Translations under genes and position numbers: made by a program
NCBI GenBank assembly: GCA_964450715.1
Contig: CAYVFC010000136.1
Coordinates: 1 to 21,953 of the forward strand
Direction: 5' to 3'
Source of the DNA: CAYVFC01 sp964450715
GTDB taxonomy: Bacteria > Myxococcota_A > Polyangia > Polyangiales > JAFGIB01
Length of the DNA stretch: 21,953 bases
Shown: one piece after another, positions 5,072 to 14,498 of the stretch
Layout: the number at the start of each line of letters is the position of its first letter
How positions within the stretch are numbered: position 1 is the stretch's first letter
Notes under the pieces: model-generated
The model's database searches: none
Seen by the model: the letters and a program-made list of their open reading frames with translations, nothing else
What the model was told of the DNA's origin: nothing

Positions 5072-6181
5072 ATGAAACTTCGCCATTATGCGATTGTCGT
5101 TTCGCTCGTCGCCTTGGCGCTCGGCTCCACCGCCGTCGCTGAGGTGACATGGACCTTCCAGAATACTCATACCTCGACCCGTAACCGGCAGCTGAATTTC
5201 GAGACCATTCAGATGGTTTCCGGGACCACGGGGTACGCACTCGCCCGGGAAGTGCTCAATGGAGTATACGCGGGATCCCAGCTATGGGCGACGTTCGACG
5301 GACGGAGCTGGGCTAAGATCTACGAATTCAGACCTTCGCGCCCCTCGCTGGAACCTCAACACTTCTTTTTTATCGATAGCAAAACCGGCTGGTTGGTGGG
5401 CGACGGGGGCCGGATCGTCGGTACCAGAAACGGGGGCCGAAGGTGGTTAGCGCAGAAATCGCCCGTGAAACACGACCTCCGGCGCGTGTTCTTCCTCAAC
5501 GGTGACGTGGGTTGGGCCTGCGGCGAGGACGGCACCATTCTCCGCACCCATACCGGCGGCCGGAAATGGAACCGTCTGAAATCGGGCTTTGAGGGGAACT
5601 CCGGCCGCGTCATCAGCGACATCGCCTTCGTCGACCGCCGGATCGGCTACGCCGTAGGTTACTGCGCCTATAAAGTCCCTTGCGACCGCAAAGAGATCTT
5701 GCTGAAAACCTCGGACGGCGGCACGAGTTGGCACGAGATGGCGCCGAAAACCCGTTTCGAGGGCAAGTACGATAGCGGCTTCTCCAGACTTCACGTCTCC
5801 AGGCGATCGAGCTGGCTGATCGCCTATGGCACCGGCGGCAAGATCTACCTATCGACTAACCGGGGGTTCTCCTGGCGGGTCCCGCGGCTCACCTCGCCCG
5901 GAAGCGGCGCGGCCCAGGGCTTCGGGTCGAACCTAAACGACATGAGCTTCACCGACGAAAGAAACGGCCGTCTGGTAACCGAGCAAGGGACCATCTACAT
6001 CACCCGCGACGGCGGGCTCAACTGGGCGCCCGAGTACAGCTACGAGATCGGAGGGCAACCCCCCATGCCGCTGAACTGGCTCAGGGGCATACGGACCATC
6101 AGCATGGCGGATTCCACCTTTGGCGTGGCCGCCGGCAGCTACGGCAAGATGTTCGTCTTTCGGAAGGGATCAGGCAGGTAG
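5072..6181 (+). CDS. Secreted YCF48/Hcf136-like beta-propeller protein
   Basis: A 369-residue protein. Residues 1-23 (MKLRHYAIVVSLVALALGS then TAVAE) form a Sec signal peptide with cleavage after AVA. The rest is a series of propeller repeats with the pattern GxxxGxxGxIxxTxxGGxxW: GWLVGDGGRIVGTRNGGRRW, GWACGEDGTILRTHTGGRKW, GYAVGYCAYK with LLKTSDGGTSW, then YGTGGKIYLSTNRGFSW, TEQGTIYITRDGGLNW and GVAAGSYGKMFVF, about six to seven blades. This is the YCF48/BNR-like family first named from photosystem II assembly factors; bacterial homologues in non-phototrophs are exported proteins of unknown role. AGGCGG 8 nt before the ATG serves as ribosome-binding site inside the end of mazF. It has no known link to toxin-antitoxin function; the 4-nt spacing suggests shared transcription only. 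Confidence 0.8.
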   Translation: MKLRHYAIVVSLVALALGSTAVAEVTWTFQNTHTSTRNRQLNFETIQMVSGTTGYALAREVLNGVYAGSQLWATFDGRSWAKIYEFRPSRPSLEPQHFFFIDSKTGWLVGDGGRIVGTRNGGRRWLAQKSPVKHDLRRVFFLNGDVGWACGEDGTILRTHTGGRKWNRLKSGFEGNSGRVISDIAFVDRRIGYAVGYCAYKVPCDRKEILLKTSDGGTSWHEMAPKTRFEGKYDSGFSRLHVSRRSSWLIAYGTGGKIYLSTNRGFSWRVPRLTSPGSGAAQGFGSNLNDMSFTDERNGRLVTEQGTIYITRDGGLNWAPEYSYEIGGQPPMPLNWLRGIRTISMADSTFGVAAGSYGKMFVFRKGSGR

Positions 6182-6190
6182 CTATATGTG

Positions 6191-6209
6191 CGCCGGGATA
6201 AACCTGGCG
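6191..6209. terminator. Possible hairpin between convergent operons
   Basis: Seen: cgccggg (6191-6197) and cctggcg (6203-6209) pair with one G-U wobble around ataaa. It lies 10 nt after the propeller gene stop and about 60 nt beyond the end of the opposing ABC transporter gene. There is no T run directly after it in either direction, so it may be a weak or factor-assisted bidirectional terminator. Confidence 0.3.
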
Positions 6210-6268
6210 TCGGTAAGCAGCATCACTGACTCTCTTTTCTACCAGTCGAACCCGCCCGTTGATGAAGG

Positions 6269-9200
6269 TCAAACGGTCTGGCGTCTGGCCAGGGTCTTGA
6301 ACACGCCTTCTTGCTGCATCAGGTCGGAATACCGCCCGACCTGAACTACGCGGCCACGCTCGAGCACCACGATCTTGTCGGCGTGCTGGATGGTGCTCAG
6401 ACGATGAGCGATCACAACGCGGGTGACGCGCAAGGCATCCAGGCTCTCGCTGACCGTGGCTTGCGTCATGTTGTCCAGAGCACTGGTTGCTTCGTCGAAG
6501 AAGAGGAACCGCGGCGAGGGCGCCAGGGCGCGGGCGATGAGCAGGCGCTGTTGCTGGCCTCCCGAGAGCGTGCCGCCCCCCTGCGAGATAACGGTATGCA
6601 TTCCCATGGGCATGGCCTCGATATCCCTGTCAAGCGCCGCGGCCCGCGCTGCTCGCCAGGCGTCCTCGAGACCGAGGCCCGTATTGCCGACGATATTGGT
6701 GTAGATATCCCCGGCAGTGACGCGGCTGTTCTGGAGCACGACCCCGATCTGCTGCCGGACCTGGCGGATATCGAGACTGGAAAGCGCCTGTGCGTCGAAG
6801 AACACCCCGCCTTCAGAGGGTTGCTCGAAGCCGAGCAATACGCGAAGCAGGGTCGACTTCCCCGAGCCGGAAGGCCCGACGATGGCGACGAACTCGTTGG
6901 GTTCGATGCGGATATTGACGTCATCCAGCACCAGCGGCGTGTCGGGCGCATAGCGGAACGACAGATGGCTGACCTCGATCGACCCCTGAAGGGCGACGCG
7001 GGTATCGTTACGCCCTTGGCCCTCGAGCTCGTGAGAAAGGATCGGTTTGGCTCGCTCGTACATGGGGATGACGTTGAGCGAGTGCAATCCGGTCTCGATC
7101 ACGTTCAGCACCGCAGAGAGAAAGATGCCGAACGCAGTGCTGAAAGCCAGGAACTGTCCGGTGGTGATGGTCTGGCCACCGTGTCCGGACAGAAACCAGA
7201 ACAGCGTCATGCTGCACACGATGGGAAATGCAGCCTGGAATGCGCTCACGCGGTTGTTGACCCGCTCGGCGCCCAGGTCGGCATCCCTGCGCCGGGTGAA
7301 GAGCGTCGACCAGACGCCAAACGCGCGATTCTCAGAGGCCGAGACCCGCAGTTTGGATATACCGGTCAATAACTGCAGGATGAGCCCGTTTATCTTTCCG
7401 TCGATCTCCGCGACGATGCGCTGACGCTTGAGTGCGTAGTAGGCCGCCACCCCTGCGACCACGCCGGATACCGCGACCAGACCGGTTGAGACCAAGGCCA
7501 GGGGAGGGTCGATATAGAAGAGCAGGCCGAAGTTCCACAACGAGAATATCCCGCTCAACATCACGGCCATGGTGGTGCCTGCCAGCACCTCGCGAATGGC
7601 GCCGATACCGGCGGCGCGCGAGGCCAGATCGCCGGCCGAATACTTACGGAAGAAGTTGAGCGGAAGGCTCAGCAATCGGTCCCAGACCCCCGCCTCGAGC
7701 GTGGCGTCCATGCGGGTCTGTGCGCGCACCAGGACAAAACCACGAGCCAGGTCAAAAATCGCCAGGCTGACGTAGACCGCGAGCAGCACCATGGTCAGGT
7801 CGCGCAGCAGCGATTTTTCCGCGCCGGGAATGATGCGGTCGAATACCTGACCGGTCAGCAGCGGAATGAGAGTGACGATCGATCCGGTGGCCAGACCAAT
7901 GCCGATGACAAATGCCAGGTCCCGGGCTACGCCCCGGCTCGCGAAACGCAGTACGTCGAACGGCCCCATGGGACGCGCCGGCGCAGGTGCGTAAAACTGA
8001 TAGGCCTGGGGATGCAACGCCTCGGCCACCTCGACGTCGACGCGGCGGGTGGAGCCGTCTCGCGGGTCTTTTACCTCGTAGCCATGGCGTGAGGGGAGAA
8101 TCGCGACCGGATGAACGTGGTCGTCCTCGTCTTCCAGCAGAAACCCGAGCAACGGGCCACTCTCGTGCCGGTACCACTCGCCTTCAAGAAGCACGTTGCG
8201 GGTTCGGATGCCGGTCATGCGCGACAGCGCCGCCTGCATTTGGCTGAGCTTGTGGTTCGCGGGGGGGAGCACGTGCGGGGCGTCGACGCCCAGGTGGTGA
8301 GCGATCAGGCGACAGGCCCGATCAAAGGGATCTACGCCTCCCAGTTGCGGCGCGAGCCGCCTTCCACTGCCGACCCGGGCGAGCTTGCCCAGCGCCTCTG
8401 ATACCGCTTGCCCTTCCGATTGCTTCGAGGCTGCATCGCGTTCCAGGCGCTGTTCGGCCAGTCGCGCTCGCCGTTGAGCGACCTTGGAGACGATGAAGGC
8501 GTAGAACCCGTCGGCGAACGCCGGTCCACCGCTGGCGGTCAATAGCTCCGCGGTACGCCACCCCCGGATGGGTCCTCCCTCACACAGGGCCCAGGCCTCG
8601 GGCGTGAGCGGCCAGGCCTCGACCTGTACGTCCTGGTCCGAGAGGTCGACCCCCCGGTAGGAGGAGGGCCGGCGGGGAGGAGAGATCCAGACCAGCCCGT
8701 GAGCGGCTTTAAGCGCATAGGACCCGATATCGCTGACCTTCATCGAGGCGTCGAGCGTCGCCGGAGGCCGAAGGTGAGCCGACCCCGCGGTCAGGGCAAA
8801 CGAGGGCGGCGGCGGTAAGGAGTCCACCTCGACCGCGTCGCCCGGCGCCAACGCGTAGTGCTTGGTCGGAATCGGGGCCGGCGGCAGCGTCTGGATCAAA
8901 AGCTGCAACCAGTCGTTGAACAGCCGCTCCACCACCTCGCGACCTTCCGGATCGTTCATCAGCTTGAAGATGAGCGCGGTGGCGATCCGCCAGACAATAC
9001 TGCCCGCGACCCCGGTCAACACCAGCGCGGTGGCGTCATCACCCGCTGCCGGTTGCAGACCGAAAATGAGCTGTCCGGGCCGGCAGGTCGCCACGTGCTC
9101 ACGCCGCCCGCTCGCCTTTCCGTCGCGATAACTCACACAGAACAGTTGATGATGCTCGGATAGCGTGAGATAGGCGCAGGACGGATCATCGAGCAACAGC

Positions 9201-9286
9201 GGCTGGTCGCCCTGAACCGGAACCTCCACGCAGGCGTCCCCCAGACGTTGCTTGAGCCAGGCAATGCTCTGAAATGATTCCGTCAT
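6269..9286 (-). CDS. NHLP-type RiPP export ABC transporter, permease/ATPase subunit with degenerate peptidase-like domain
   Basis: A 1005-residue inner-membrane protein, last gene of the minus-strand cluster. Residues about 30-80 (CAYLTLSEHHQLFCVSYRDG to GQLIFGL) resemble a cupin or cyclic-nucleotide-binding barrel. Residues about 320-432 form a C39-peptidase-like domain lacking the catalytic Cys (ALSRMTGIRTRNVLL, ESGPLLGFLL, YEVKDPRDG). Six membrane helices span about 455-740. The ATPase has Walker A GPSGSGKS (804-811), signature LSGGQQQR (907-914) and Walker B FLFFDEATS (927-935). This layout and length match the NHLP bacteriocin export permease/ATPase family, which works beside the peptidase-bearing transporter encoded 4 nt upstream; a heterodimer is inferred. 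Start at ATG 9286 leaves 4 nt after the previous stop. All ATPase motifs look intact. Confidence 0.92.
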   Translation of the reverse strand: MTESFQSIAWLKQRLGDACVEVPVQGDQPLLLDDPSCAYLTLSEHHQLFCVSYRDGKASGRREHVATCRPGQLIFGLQPAAGDDATALVLTGVAGSIVWRIATALIFKLMNDPEGREVVERLFNDWLQLLIQTLPPAPIPTKHYALAPGDAVEVDSLPPPPSFALTAGSAHLRPPATLDASMKVSDIGSYALKAAHGLVWISPPRRPSSYRGVDLSDQDVQVEAWPLTPEAWALCEGGPIRGWRTAELLTASGGPAFADGFYAFIVSKVAQRRARLAEQRLERDAASKQSEGQAVSEALGKLARVGSGRRLAPQLGGVDPFDRACRLIAHHLGVDAPHVLPPANHKLSQMQAALSRMTGIRTRNVLLEGEWYRHESGPLLGFLLEDEDDHVHPVAILPSRHGYEVKDPRDGSTRRVDVEVAEALHPQAYQFYAPAPARPMGPFDVLRFASRGVARDLAFVIGIGLATGSIVTLIPLLTGQVFDRIIPGAEKSLLRDLTMVLLAVYVSLAIFDLARGFVLVRAQTRMDATLEAGVWDRLLSLPLNFFRKYSAGDLASRAAGIGAIREVLAGTTMAVMLSGIFSLWNFGLLFYIDPPLALVSTGLVAVSGVVAGVAAYYALKRQRIVAEIDGKINGLILQLLTGISKLRVSASENRAFGVWSTLFTRRRDADLGAERVNNRVSAFQAAFPIVCSMTLFWFLSGHGGQTITTGQFLAFSTAFGIFLSAVLNVIETGLHSLNVIPMYERAKPILSHELEGQGRNDTRVALQGSIEVSHLSFRYAPDTPLVLDDVNIRIEPNEFVAIVGPSGSGKSTLLRVLLGFEQPSEGGVFFDAQALSSLDIRQVRQQIGVVLQNSRVTAGDIYTNIVGNTGLGLEDAWRAARAAALDRDIEAMPMGMHTVISQGGGTLSGGQQQRLLIARALAPSPRFLFFDEATSALDNMTQATVSESLDALRVTRVVIAHRLSTIQHADKIVVLERGRVVQVGRYSDLMQQEGVFKTLARRQTV

Positions 9287-9290
9287 GCCC

Positions 9291-11462
9291 CTATGAACCC
9301 GCGGTGATCAGGTCGCGATAGGTGCCGCCTTGTGCGATCAGCTCTTCGTGCGAACCGCGCTGCACCACACGACCCTGGTCCAGCACGATGATTTCCTCGC
9401 AATCGCGGATCGTGCTCAGCCGGTGCGCGACGATCAGGGAGCTACAGCCGCGACGCCGCATGTTCTCATCCACTCTGAGCTCGGTTTCGGTATCCAGCGC
9501 ACTGGTCGCTTCGTCCATCACCACCAGCGCCGGCTGCTTGACCAGCGCTCGCGCGATCTCCAGGCGTTGTCGCTGTCCGCCGCTGAAGTTGAAACCGCCC
9601 TCGGTAACCCGGGAATCGTAACCGCCGGGTAGCTTGGTGATATCCTCGTGAATACAGGCATCCTTGGCCGCCTGTACAATATCGGTCTCGGGAATGGTCT
9701 CGTCCCACATCGTCAAATTCTGGCGTACCGTTCCCTCGAACAGAGCAATCTCCTGGTCCACGATCGCTACCGAGGCGGCGAGCGCACACCGATCGAGGGC
9801 CCCGCGCGCCTGCCCGTCGAAGAGGATCTCTCCCTCCCAGGGGTGGTACAGCCCGCAGACCAACTTGGCGATGGTGGACTTGCCGCTGCCGGTTCCGCCC
9901 ACCAAAGCTACGCGTTGACCGGGCGCGATATGCAGGTCGAGGCTCTGTACCAAAGGCGGCGAGAAGGGTAGGTATCCGAAAGTCACCTTTTGCAGCTCGA
10001 GCTCTCCGGTGAATCTCTGTGGCCGCCACTCGTCTTCGCTCGAAACATCCTCGACGTTTTCATCTCTCCGGTGCTCCAGCACGTCGTCCAGACGCTCGAC
10101 GTCGCCGCGGAGCTGCTGCAGGGCGGAGCCCACCTGGGCCAGGCTCTCGACCGGACGAAGAAAACTCGCCATCAAGCTCTGAAACGCCACCAAAGTACCG
10201 ATGGTCATCTGGCCGTCCATGACCCGTAGCGCACCCACCGAGAGCACCAGCAAGACGTTTACCTGGGAGAGAAACGACCCGATCATCATCAGGATCTGCT
10301 CCTGCCGTGCTGCCTGCTGCTGGGTATTGACCAGCTTGGCCTGATATCCCGCCCACTGGCCGAAGAACTCGTTTTCCGAGGCCGTAGCCTTGATGGTCTC
10401 GATCATCTGCAGCCCCCCGGCCGCTACCCCGCCGAGCTTGCCGGCGTGCTGGCTGACCTGTCGCGCGAGATCGGTCCGAATGCGCTCTGAACCGCGCAGC
10501 AGTGCCAGGTGCGCCGCCACGGTTAGGAAACCGATCAGGGTCAGCGGTGCGTCCAGGTACAACATGAACGCTCCGTAGAAAGTGACCAGCAACATGTCCA
10601 GCACCACGGTGGAGAGGCGTCCCGACAGCGTGCGGCTCACCGAATCATTCAGCCCGACGCGCCCGGCGAGATCACCCGGGGAACGCGCGAAGTAGAAGCC
10701 GACCGGAAGCCGGAGCGCGTGCCACATGAAGTTGCTCGACATGTTCACGCCCAGCTTCATCAACAGCTTGAGAAGGTAGCTGCGCTGCAGTGCGGTGAGC
10801 GCGCTTCGCAAGAGCGCCGCCAGCGCCATTCCTCCCAGCAGAGGCAGCAGCCAGTCCTGCTTGCCGCCGACCAGGACCTCGTCCACGAATACCTTGCTGA
10901 AAATGGGAGCGATCAAGCTGGGGACCGCCAGACACAAGCCGACCAGCGCCAGAAACCAGAGCGACGACCGCGCCCCCACCATCCGTCGCATCAGCGAGGG
11001 CAGCGGGGAAGGACGCCGGCCGCTGGGCTCGAACGACTCGGTGGGCTGCAGGCTGAGAACCACTCCGGTAAAGGCGTGATCGAACTCCTCGTCGCCGACC
11101 GTATAGCGTCCGGCCGCCGGGTCGTTGAGAAAGACCCTCCCCTTGTGAAATCCCTCCACCACCAGGAAATGGTTGAAATTCCAGTGCACGATGACCGGCA
11201 TCGCCATTTCGCGTACGCCGCTCGGTTCCTTGCGAAACCCGCGCGCTTCCAGGCCGTACTGTCGCGCCGCCTTGAGTACGTTGCTGGCCTTGCTGCCGTC
11301 GCGCGACACGCCGCATCGCTCGCGCAGAACCGAGAGCGGAACGAAGGACCCGAAGTACTCGAGAACGATGGCGAGCGCGGCCGCGCCGCACTCGGTCGCC
11401 TCCATCTGGAGCCGCGTCTGAGTCCTGACCCGCTGCCCGGGTGTCGTTCTTTCGACGGTCAC
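9291..11462 (-). CDS. NHLP-type RiPP export ABC transporter with C39 leader peptidase
   Basis: A 723-residue protein. Residues 15-120 are a C39 peptidase: QMEATECGAAAL with Gln19 and catalytic Cys25, NHFLVVEG with His98, and NDPAAG with Asp114. All catalytic residues are present, so cleavage after a Gly-Gly-type leader is expected. Membrane helices lie at about 165-430. The ATPase has Walker A GGTGSGKS (522-529), signature FSGGQRQR (626-633) and Walker B LVVMDEATS (646-654). Length and order match the NHLP family bacteriocin export peptidase/permease/ATPase subunit. It should remove the precursor leader on the cytoplasmic side during export and pair with the HlyD-like adaptor (21 nt upstream) and TolC-like channel. 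The start is GTG 11462, with only weak ribosome-binding sequence; no earlier start fits. It shows that the exported product carries a cleavable leader, although no obvious Gly-Gly precursor lies in the window. Confidence 0.95.
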   Translation of the reverse strand: MTVERTTPGQRVRTQTRLQMEATECGAAALAIVLEYFGSFVPLSVLRERCGVSRDGSKASNVLKAARQYGLEARGFRKEPSGVREMAMPVIVHWNFNHFLVVEGFHKGRVFLNDPAAGRYTVGDEEFDHAFTGVVLSLQPTESFEPSGRRPSPLPSLMRRMVGARSSLWFLALVGLCLAVPSLIAPIFSKVFVDEVLVGGKQDWLLPLLGGMALAALLRSALTALQRSYLLKLLMKLGVNMSSNFMWHALRLPVGFYFARSPGDLAGRVGLNDSVSRTLSGRLSTVVLDMLLVTFYGAFMLYLDAPLTLIGFLTVAAHLALLRGSERIRTDLARQVSQHAGKLGGVAAGGLQMIETIKATASENEFFGQWAGYQAKLVNTQQQAARQEQILMMIGSFLSQVNVLLVLSVGALRVMDGQMTIGTLVAFQSLMASFLRPVESLAQVGSALQQLRGDVERLDDVLEHRRDENVEDVSSEDEWRPQRFTGELELQKVTFGYLPFSPPLVQSLDLHIAPGQRVALVGGTGSGKSTIAKLVCGLYHPWEGEILFDGQARGALDRCALAASVAIVDQEIALFEGTVRQNLTMWDETIPETDIVQAAKDACIHEDITKLPGGYDSRVTEGGFNFSGGQRQRLEIARALVKQPALVVMDEATSALDTETELRVDENMRRRGCSSLIVAHRLSTIRDCEEIIVLDQGRVVQRGSHEELIAQGGTYRDLITAGS

Positions 11463-11483
11463 TTTTCGTTCAATCCGCTATCT

Positions 11484-12800
11484 CTATCGCATCGCGAGAG
11501 GATGATTCCCGGATCCAAGGGCGCGCTTTTTCTTCTCGACGGTGAGGTTCTGCGCCAGGCTCGGCAAGACCAGGGAAATCGGTCGCTGGCTGCGCGTCGT
11601 CACATAGGCCACGCAGCGGGTGCCGCCGGTGAGCACCAGATCCGGCCCCTCACCCGATGACCACTTATACCCGCTGGGAGTGGTGCTGTCCTTGATGAAC
11701 TCCGCTCGCACCGCGATGGGAGCGCCCGAGGTCTCCTGCAGCAGGGTATTGACCAGTTGGTCGTTACGCAGCACGCGCATCATTCCCAGACGCGTAGAGG
11801 GAAAGCTCTCTACCGATTTCACCTTGCCGAGAATCACCCCGTAGCGTTCCTTGCGCACGATGGTCGGCGCGACCTGTACCTCCATTCCGGGCGTGATGAT
11901 CTTTCCCTCTCGCGAATCGACGTACAGCAAAGCCTCCAGGCCACCTTTCTTACCCTGACGCTCGAGGCTGACGATGGGAGTGCCGGGCACCAGCAGGTCT
12001 CCGGCGATAGCGCGCACTTCTACCACTCGGCCGGTGTGGGTACTGGTGACACGGCTCTCTTTTTCCAGCCGCTCCTTGAGGAGCTTGAGTTGACGTTCCG
12101 TATCCTGAATCCGCAACTTCTCGCTCATCAGCGCCGCCTCGTTGGCGCGCTGGGCCGAGAAGTTGTCCACGTCCATTCTTCCGATGTCGGCCAGCAACGT
12201 TTCGGCGCTCAACCGCGTGGAGCGCAGGGCCTCGCGGGTGGCTTCCACCTTCTCGCCGGTTATCAAGCCTTTTGCCTGCAGGCCTTCCTGTTTCTTCAAT
12301 CGAGCCGTCAGCTCCTTTGCGCGAGCCCGGTTAGCGGCTGCCGCAGCCTGAATGTTCTGGCGCGCTTCGGCGGTCGCTCGCTGGCGCAGGCCATCGTCGC
12401 GGCCGCCGGCGGCCTCGACCTTCGCGTAATTGGCCTTGAGCTCGTTCAAACGCGCCTCCAGACCGAATATCTGTTCCTTGAGCGCTGGCTGGGCGACCTG
12501 AGCGACGACGTCGCCCTCGCGGACGTGGTCGCCCACGTCCACCTCGATGGCGGTCACCTGGCCGGCACCGACCGCCACCACGTCCGCCAGGCCCGCCCTT
12601 GAGATCAGGAGGCCACTGGCCTGGAGCTTGGTCGGAATACGTCCGAACACGCCCCAGACCAGCGCGGTGACCAGCAGCAGACCGCAAGCGACCAGGGCCA
12701 GCCACGCCTTGGCGTCGGTTACTCGCATCAGCGTATGCAGCTTCTCGGGCGACGCCAGCCGGTCTAGCGCCGCCTGGCGAAATACCTTGTCCGCTTTCAC
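11484..12800 (-). CDS. HlyD-like periplasmic adaptor of the NHLP export system
   Basis: A 438-residue membrane-fusion protein. A cytoplasmic stub of about 32 residues is followed by one membrane helix (WLALVACGLLLVTALVWG, about 33-50). The first lipoyl half is VVAVGAGQVTAIEVDVGDHV then REGDVVAQV. A long alpha-helical coiled-coil hairpin covers about 105-255 (Ala/Glu/Arg/Lys-rich). The second lipoyl half is THTGRVVEVRAIAGDLLVPG then PIVSLE, and a beta-barrel part includes ITPGMEVQVAPTIVRKERYG. This is the NHLP bacteriocin system secretion protein type, bridging the ABC transporters and the outer-membrane channel. It starts with GTG 12800 overlapping the TGA of the TolC-like gene (GTGA), so the two are translationally coupled and presumably made in balanced amounts. 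Confidence 0.9.
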   Translation of the reverse strand: MKADKVFRQAALDRLASPEKLHTLMRVTDAKAWLALVACGLLLVTALVWGVFGRIPTKLQASGLLISRAGLADVVAVGAGQVTAIEVDVGDHVREGDVVAQVAQPALKEQIFGLEARLNELKANYAKVEAAGGRDDGLRQRATAEARQNIQAAAAANRARAKELTARLKKQEGLQAKGLITGEKVEATREALRSTRLSAETLLADIGRMDVDNFSAQRANEAALMSEKLRIQDTERQLKLLKERLEKESRVTSTHTGRVVEVRAIAGDLLVPGTPIVSLERQGKKGGLEALLYVDSREGKIITPGMEVQVAPTIVRKERYGVILGKVKSVESFPSTRLGMMRVLRNDQLVNTLLQETSGAPIAVRAEFIKDSTTPSGYKWSSGEGPDLVLTGGTRCVAYVTTRSQRPISLVLPSLAQNLTVEKKKRALGSGNHPLAMR

Positions 12801-14464
12801 CGGGACTCTCCCGCGTCGATCATCTGCGAAACCGCACGCGGCGTTTCGCGCTGGCTGTCCGGCAGCGACCCCATCTGGAATTGAAGATGAGCGGCCGCTA
12901 TCGAGTAGCGCGCCTGGTCGAGCAACTGATTTCGCTGGGCTTGAATCAACTGATCCTGAGAAAACGTGACGTTGATCACGGTACCCACTCCTTCGCGTAA
13001 ACGATTCCTCTCGTTGTCGAGCGCCTTTTGGAATTGCTCTGCCGCTCGAGTCGAGGCTTCAACCGCGGCCGCCGAAAGCCGCAGATCGTTCAACGCCGTC
13101 ACGACGTCGATACCGATTCTGCGGTCGAGATCATCGAGCGCAATCTGCGCCCCGTCGCGCTCCGCCCTTCGTGCCGCCCTCTCCGCGTCGCGCGCGGTAT
13201 TCGAGACGGGCAACTCCAGACTGAGGCCGACTCCCGCGTTGGCGCCCGGTATACGGCTACCGGCAGCGGAAAAAAAGGCACCCGCACCGTCTTCGTCGAT
13301 CGCACCGTTGTATCCCACCGATACGCTCAGATCCAGGGCCGGTTGGGCATTCTTCTCCGCACCCTCAAGCGCGACCTCGGTCGACCCGACCTCTTGCCTG
13401 AGCGCTTCCAGATCCTGGCGCCTCGTGAGGGCTCGTGATATCGCCTCGCGTTCGCTCACTTCCGGGAGCGCCGGAGCGGGAAAATCGTCTCCCGGTACCC
13501 GCGGCAATCCCTCCGAGAGCTCCAGTCCCATCGCCTCGTACAGGGTGTGCAGCGCCTGGATCTCGCCGTTCATGGCATCCTGCACCGCCCGGGTCCTGTT
13601 GGCGAGGTTGCCCTCTAGCTGCCGCAGGTCGGCGGCCGGACGTTCGTCGGCCCGGACCAGCTCGGTCGTGTCCTCGACCAGCTTTTTCGCACCCTCCTCG
13701 GCTTCTCGAAATTTTTCTACCGTCCGGACCATGGCCAGGTAGTGCCAGTAAGCCGAGATGGCAGCAAAGACCTGCCGCTGCGCGATATGGGCCACCTGGT
13801 GCGATGCCGCCTGCCGGCTCAGCCGGGCGGCATCGATGGCGCTGGCCGCTCCCGTGGTGCCCGCGCCGCGCAGCAGGGCCTGGGTGACGGTGAGATTCGC
13901 GCGCGCGCGATGATAGGGCTCATAGCCGTCGCGGTAGAAATCGTAGGCGGGATCGGAAGTGTCGACCGACCCGCCCGGCCGCTGGTGAATTCGTTGAATG
14001 CTGATGGTTGGCGATACGCTCATCCCCCACTGACTCAACCAGGATGCGCCCAGGTCCAGATTCGTGGTGTCTATGCTGTCGGACTCGTAATCCGGCAATC
14101 CCATCGAGAAAGCCGGAAGCACCGGGCTGGCCTCGTGCGAGTGACCGATACCGCTCGTGACCAGCGGATCAAAAGGCCCTTTGGCCGCCGCCAGCGCCGC
14201 CTCGCGCCCGGCGAGATTGACTCGCGCTCGGCGGATGGACGGATGGCTTTTCAGCGCGGTCTCGACGACGTAGAGCAATGACAGTTGCTTGGCGTGCTCC
14301 GGCGGCAACCGGGGCCTTTCGGTCGCGTCTGCCTTCGGTGTTTCGGTCGCGCTCTCGTCCGGGGCGGCGGCCCGGGGGGCGCTCTGAGCAAACGCCGGTT
14401 GTGCGCCCAAAAAGACGCACAGTCCCACAATCATGAAACCGAGCCTTCGTCCGTTTTTTATCAT
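12797..14464 (-). CDS. TolC-like outer-membrane efflux factor
   Basis: A 555-residue protein from ATG 14464. Residues 1-26 are a signal peptide (GFMIVGLCVFLGAQPAFA, cleavage after AFA), then an Ala/Pro/Glu-rich linker of about 30 residues. Two homologous helical repeats follow: LSLLYVVETALKSHPSIRRA RVNL begins the first (Asn/Leu/Ala heptads) and VSEREAISRALTRRQDLEAL opens the second, with VGLSLELPVSN marking the second outer-membrane beta segment. This matches the outer-membrane efflux protein (OEP) family that forms trimeric periplasmic tunnels. It supplies the exit duct for the HlyD-like adaptor and ABC pair encoded downstream. An earlier in-frame start at 14524 would overlap the cyclic-nucleotide-fold gene and bury the signal peptide, so 14464 is preferred; the gap to the upstream gene is then 34 nt. 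Confidence 0.9.
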   Translation of the reverse strand: MIKNGRRLGFMIVGLCVFLGAQPAFAQSAPRAAAPDESATETPKADATERPRLPPEHAKQLSLLYVVETALKSHPSIRRARVNLAGREAALAAAKGPFDPLVTSGIGHSHEASPVLPAFSMGLPDYESDSIDTTNLDLGASWLSQWGMSVSPTISIQRIHQRPGGSVDTSDPAYDFYRDGYEPYHRARANLTVTQALLRGAGTTGAASAIDAARLSRQAASHQVAHIAQRQVFAAISAYWHYLAMVRTVEKFREAEEGAKKLVEDTTELVRADERPAADLRQLEGNLANRTRAVQDAMNGEIQALHTLYEAMGLELSEGLPRVPGDDFPAPALPEVSEREAISRALTRRQDLEALRQEVGSTEVALEGAEKNAQPALDLSVSVGYNGAIDEDGAGAFFSAAGSRIPGANAGVGLSLELPVSNTARDAERAARRAERDGAQIALDDLDRRIGIDVVTALNDLRLSAAAVEASTRAAEQFQKALDNERNRLREGVGTVINVTFSQDQLIQAQRNQLLDQARYSIAAAHLQFQMGSLPDSQRETPRAVSQMIDAGESR

Positions 14465-14498
14465 CGATCTGTTCCCGTAGCCAAATGTGAAACAACCA

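Noticed and set aside
6311..7372. 353-codon plus-strand open frame opposite the last ABC transporter gene.
   Set aside because: It is the antisense of strongly conserved ABC transporter motifs; composition is a shadow of GC-rich coding DNA.
10719..11660. 313-codon plus-strand frame opposite the C39 transporter.
   Set aside because: His/Arg/Gln-rich shadow composition; overlaps the catalytic C39 codons on the other strand.
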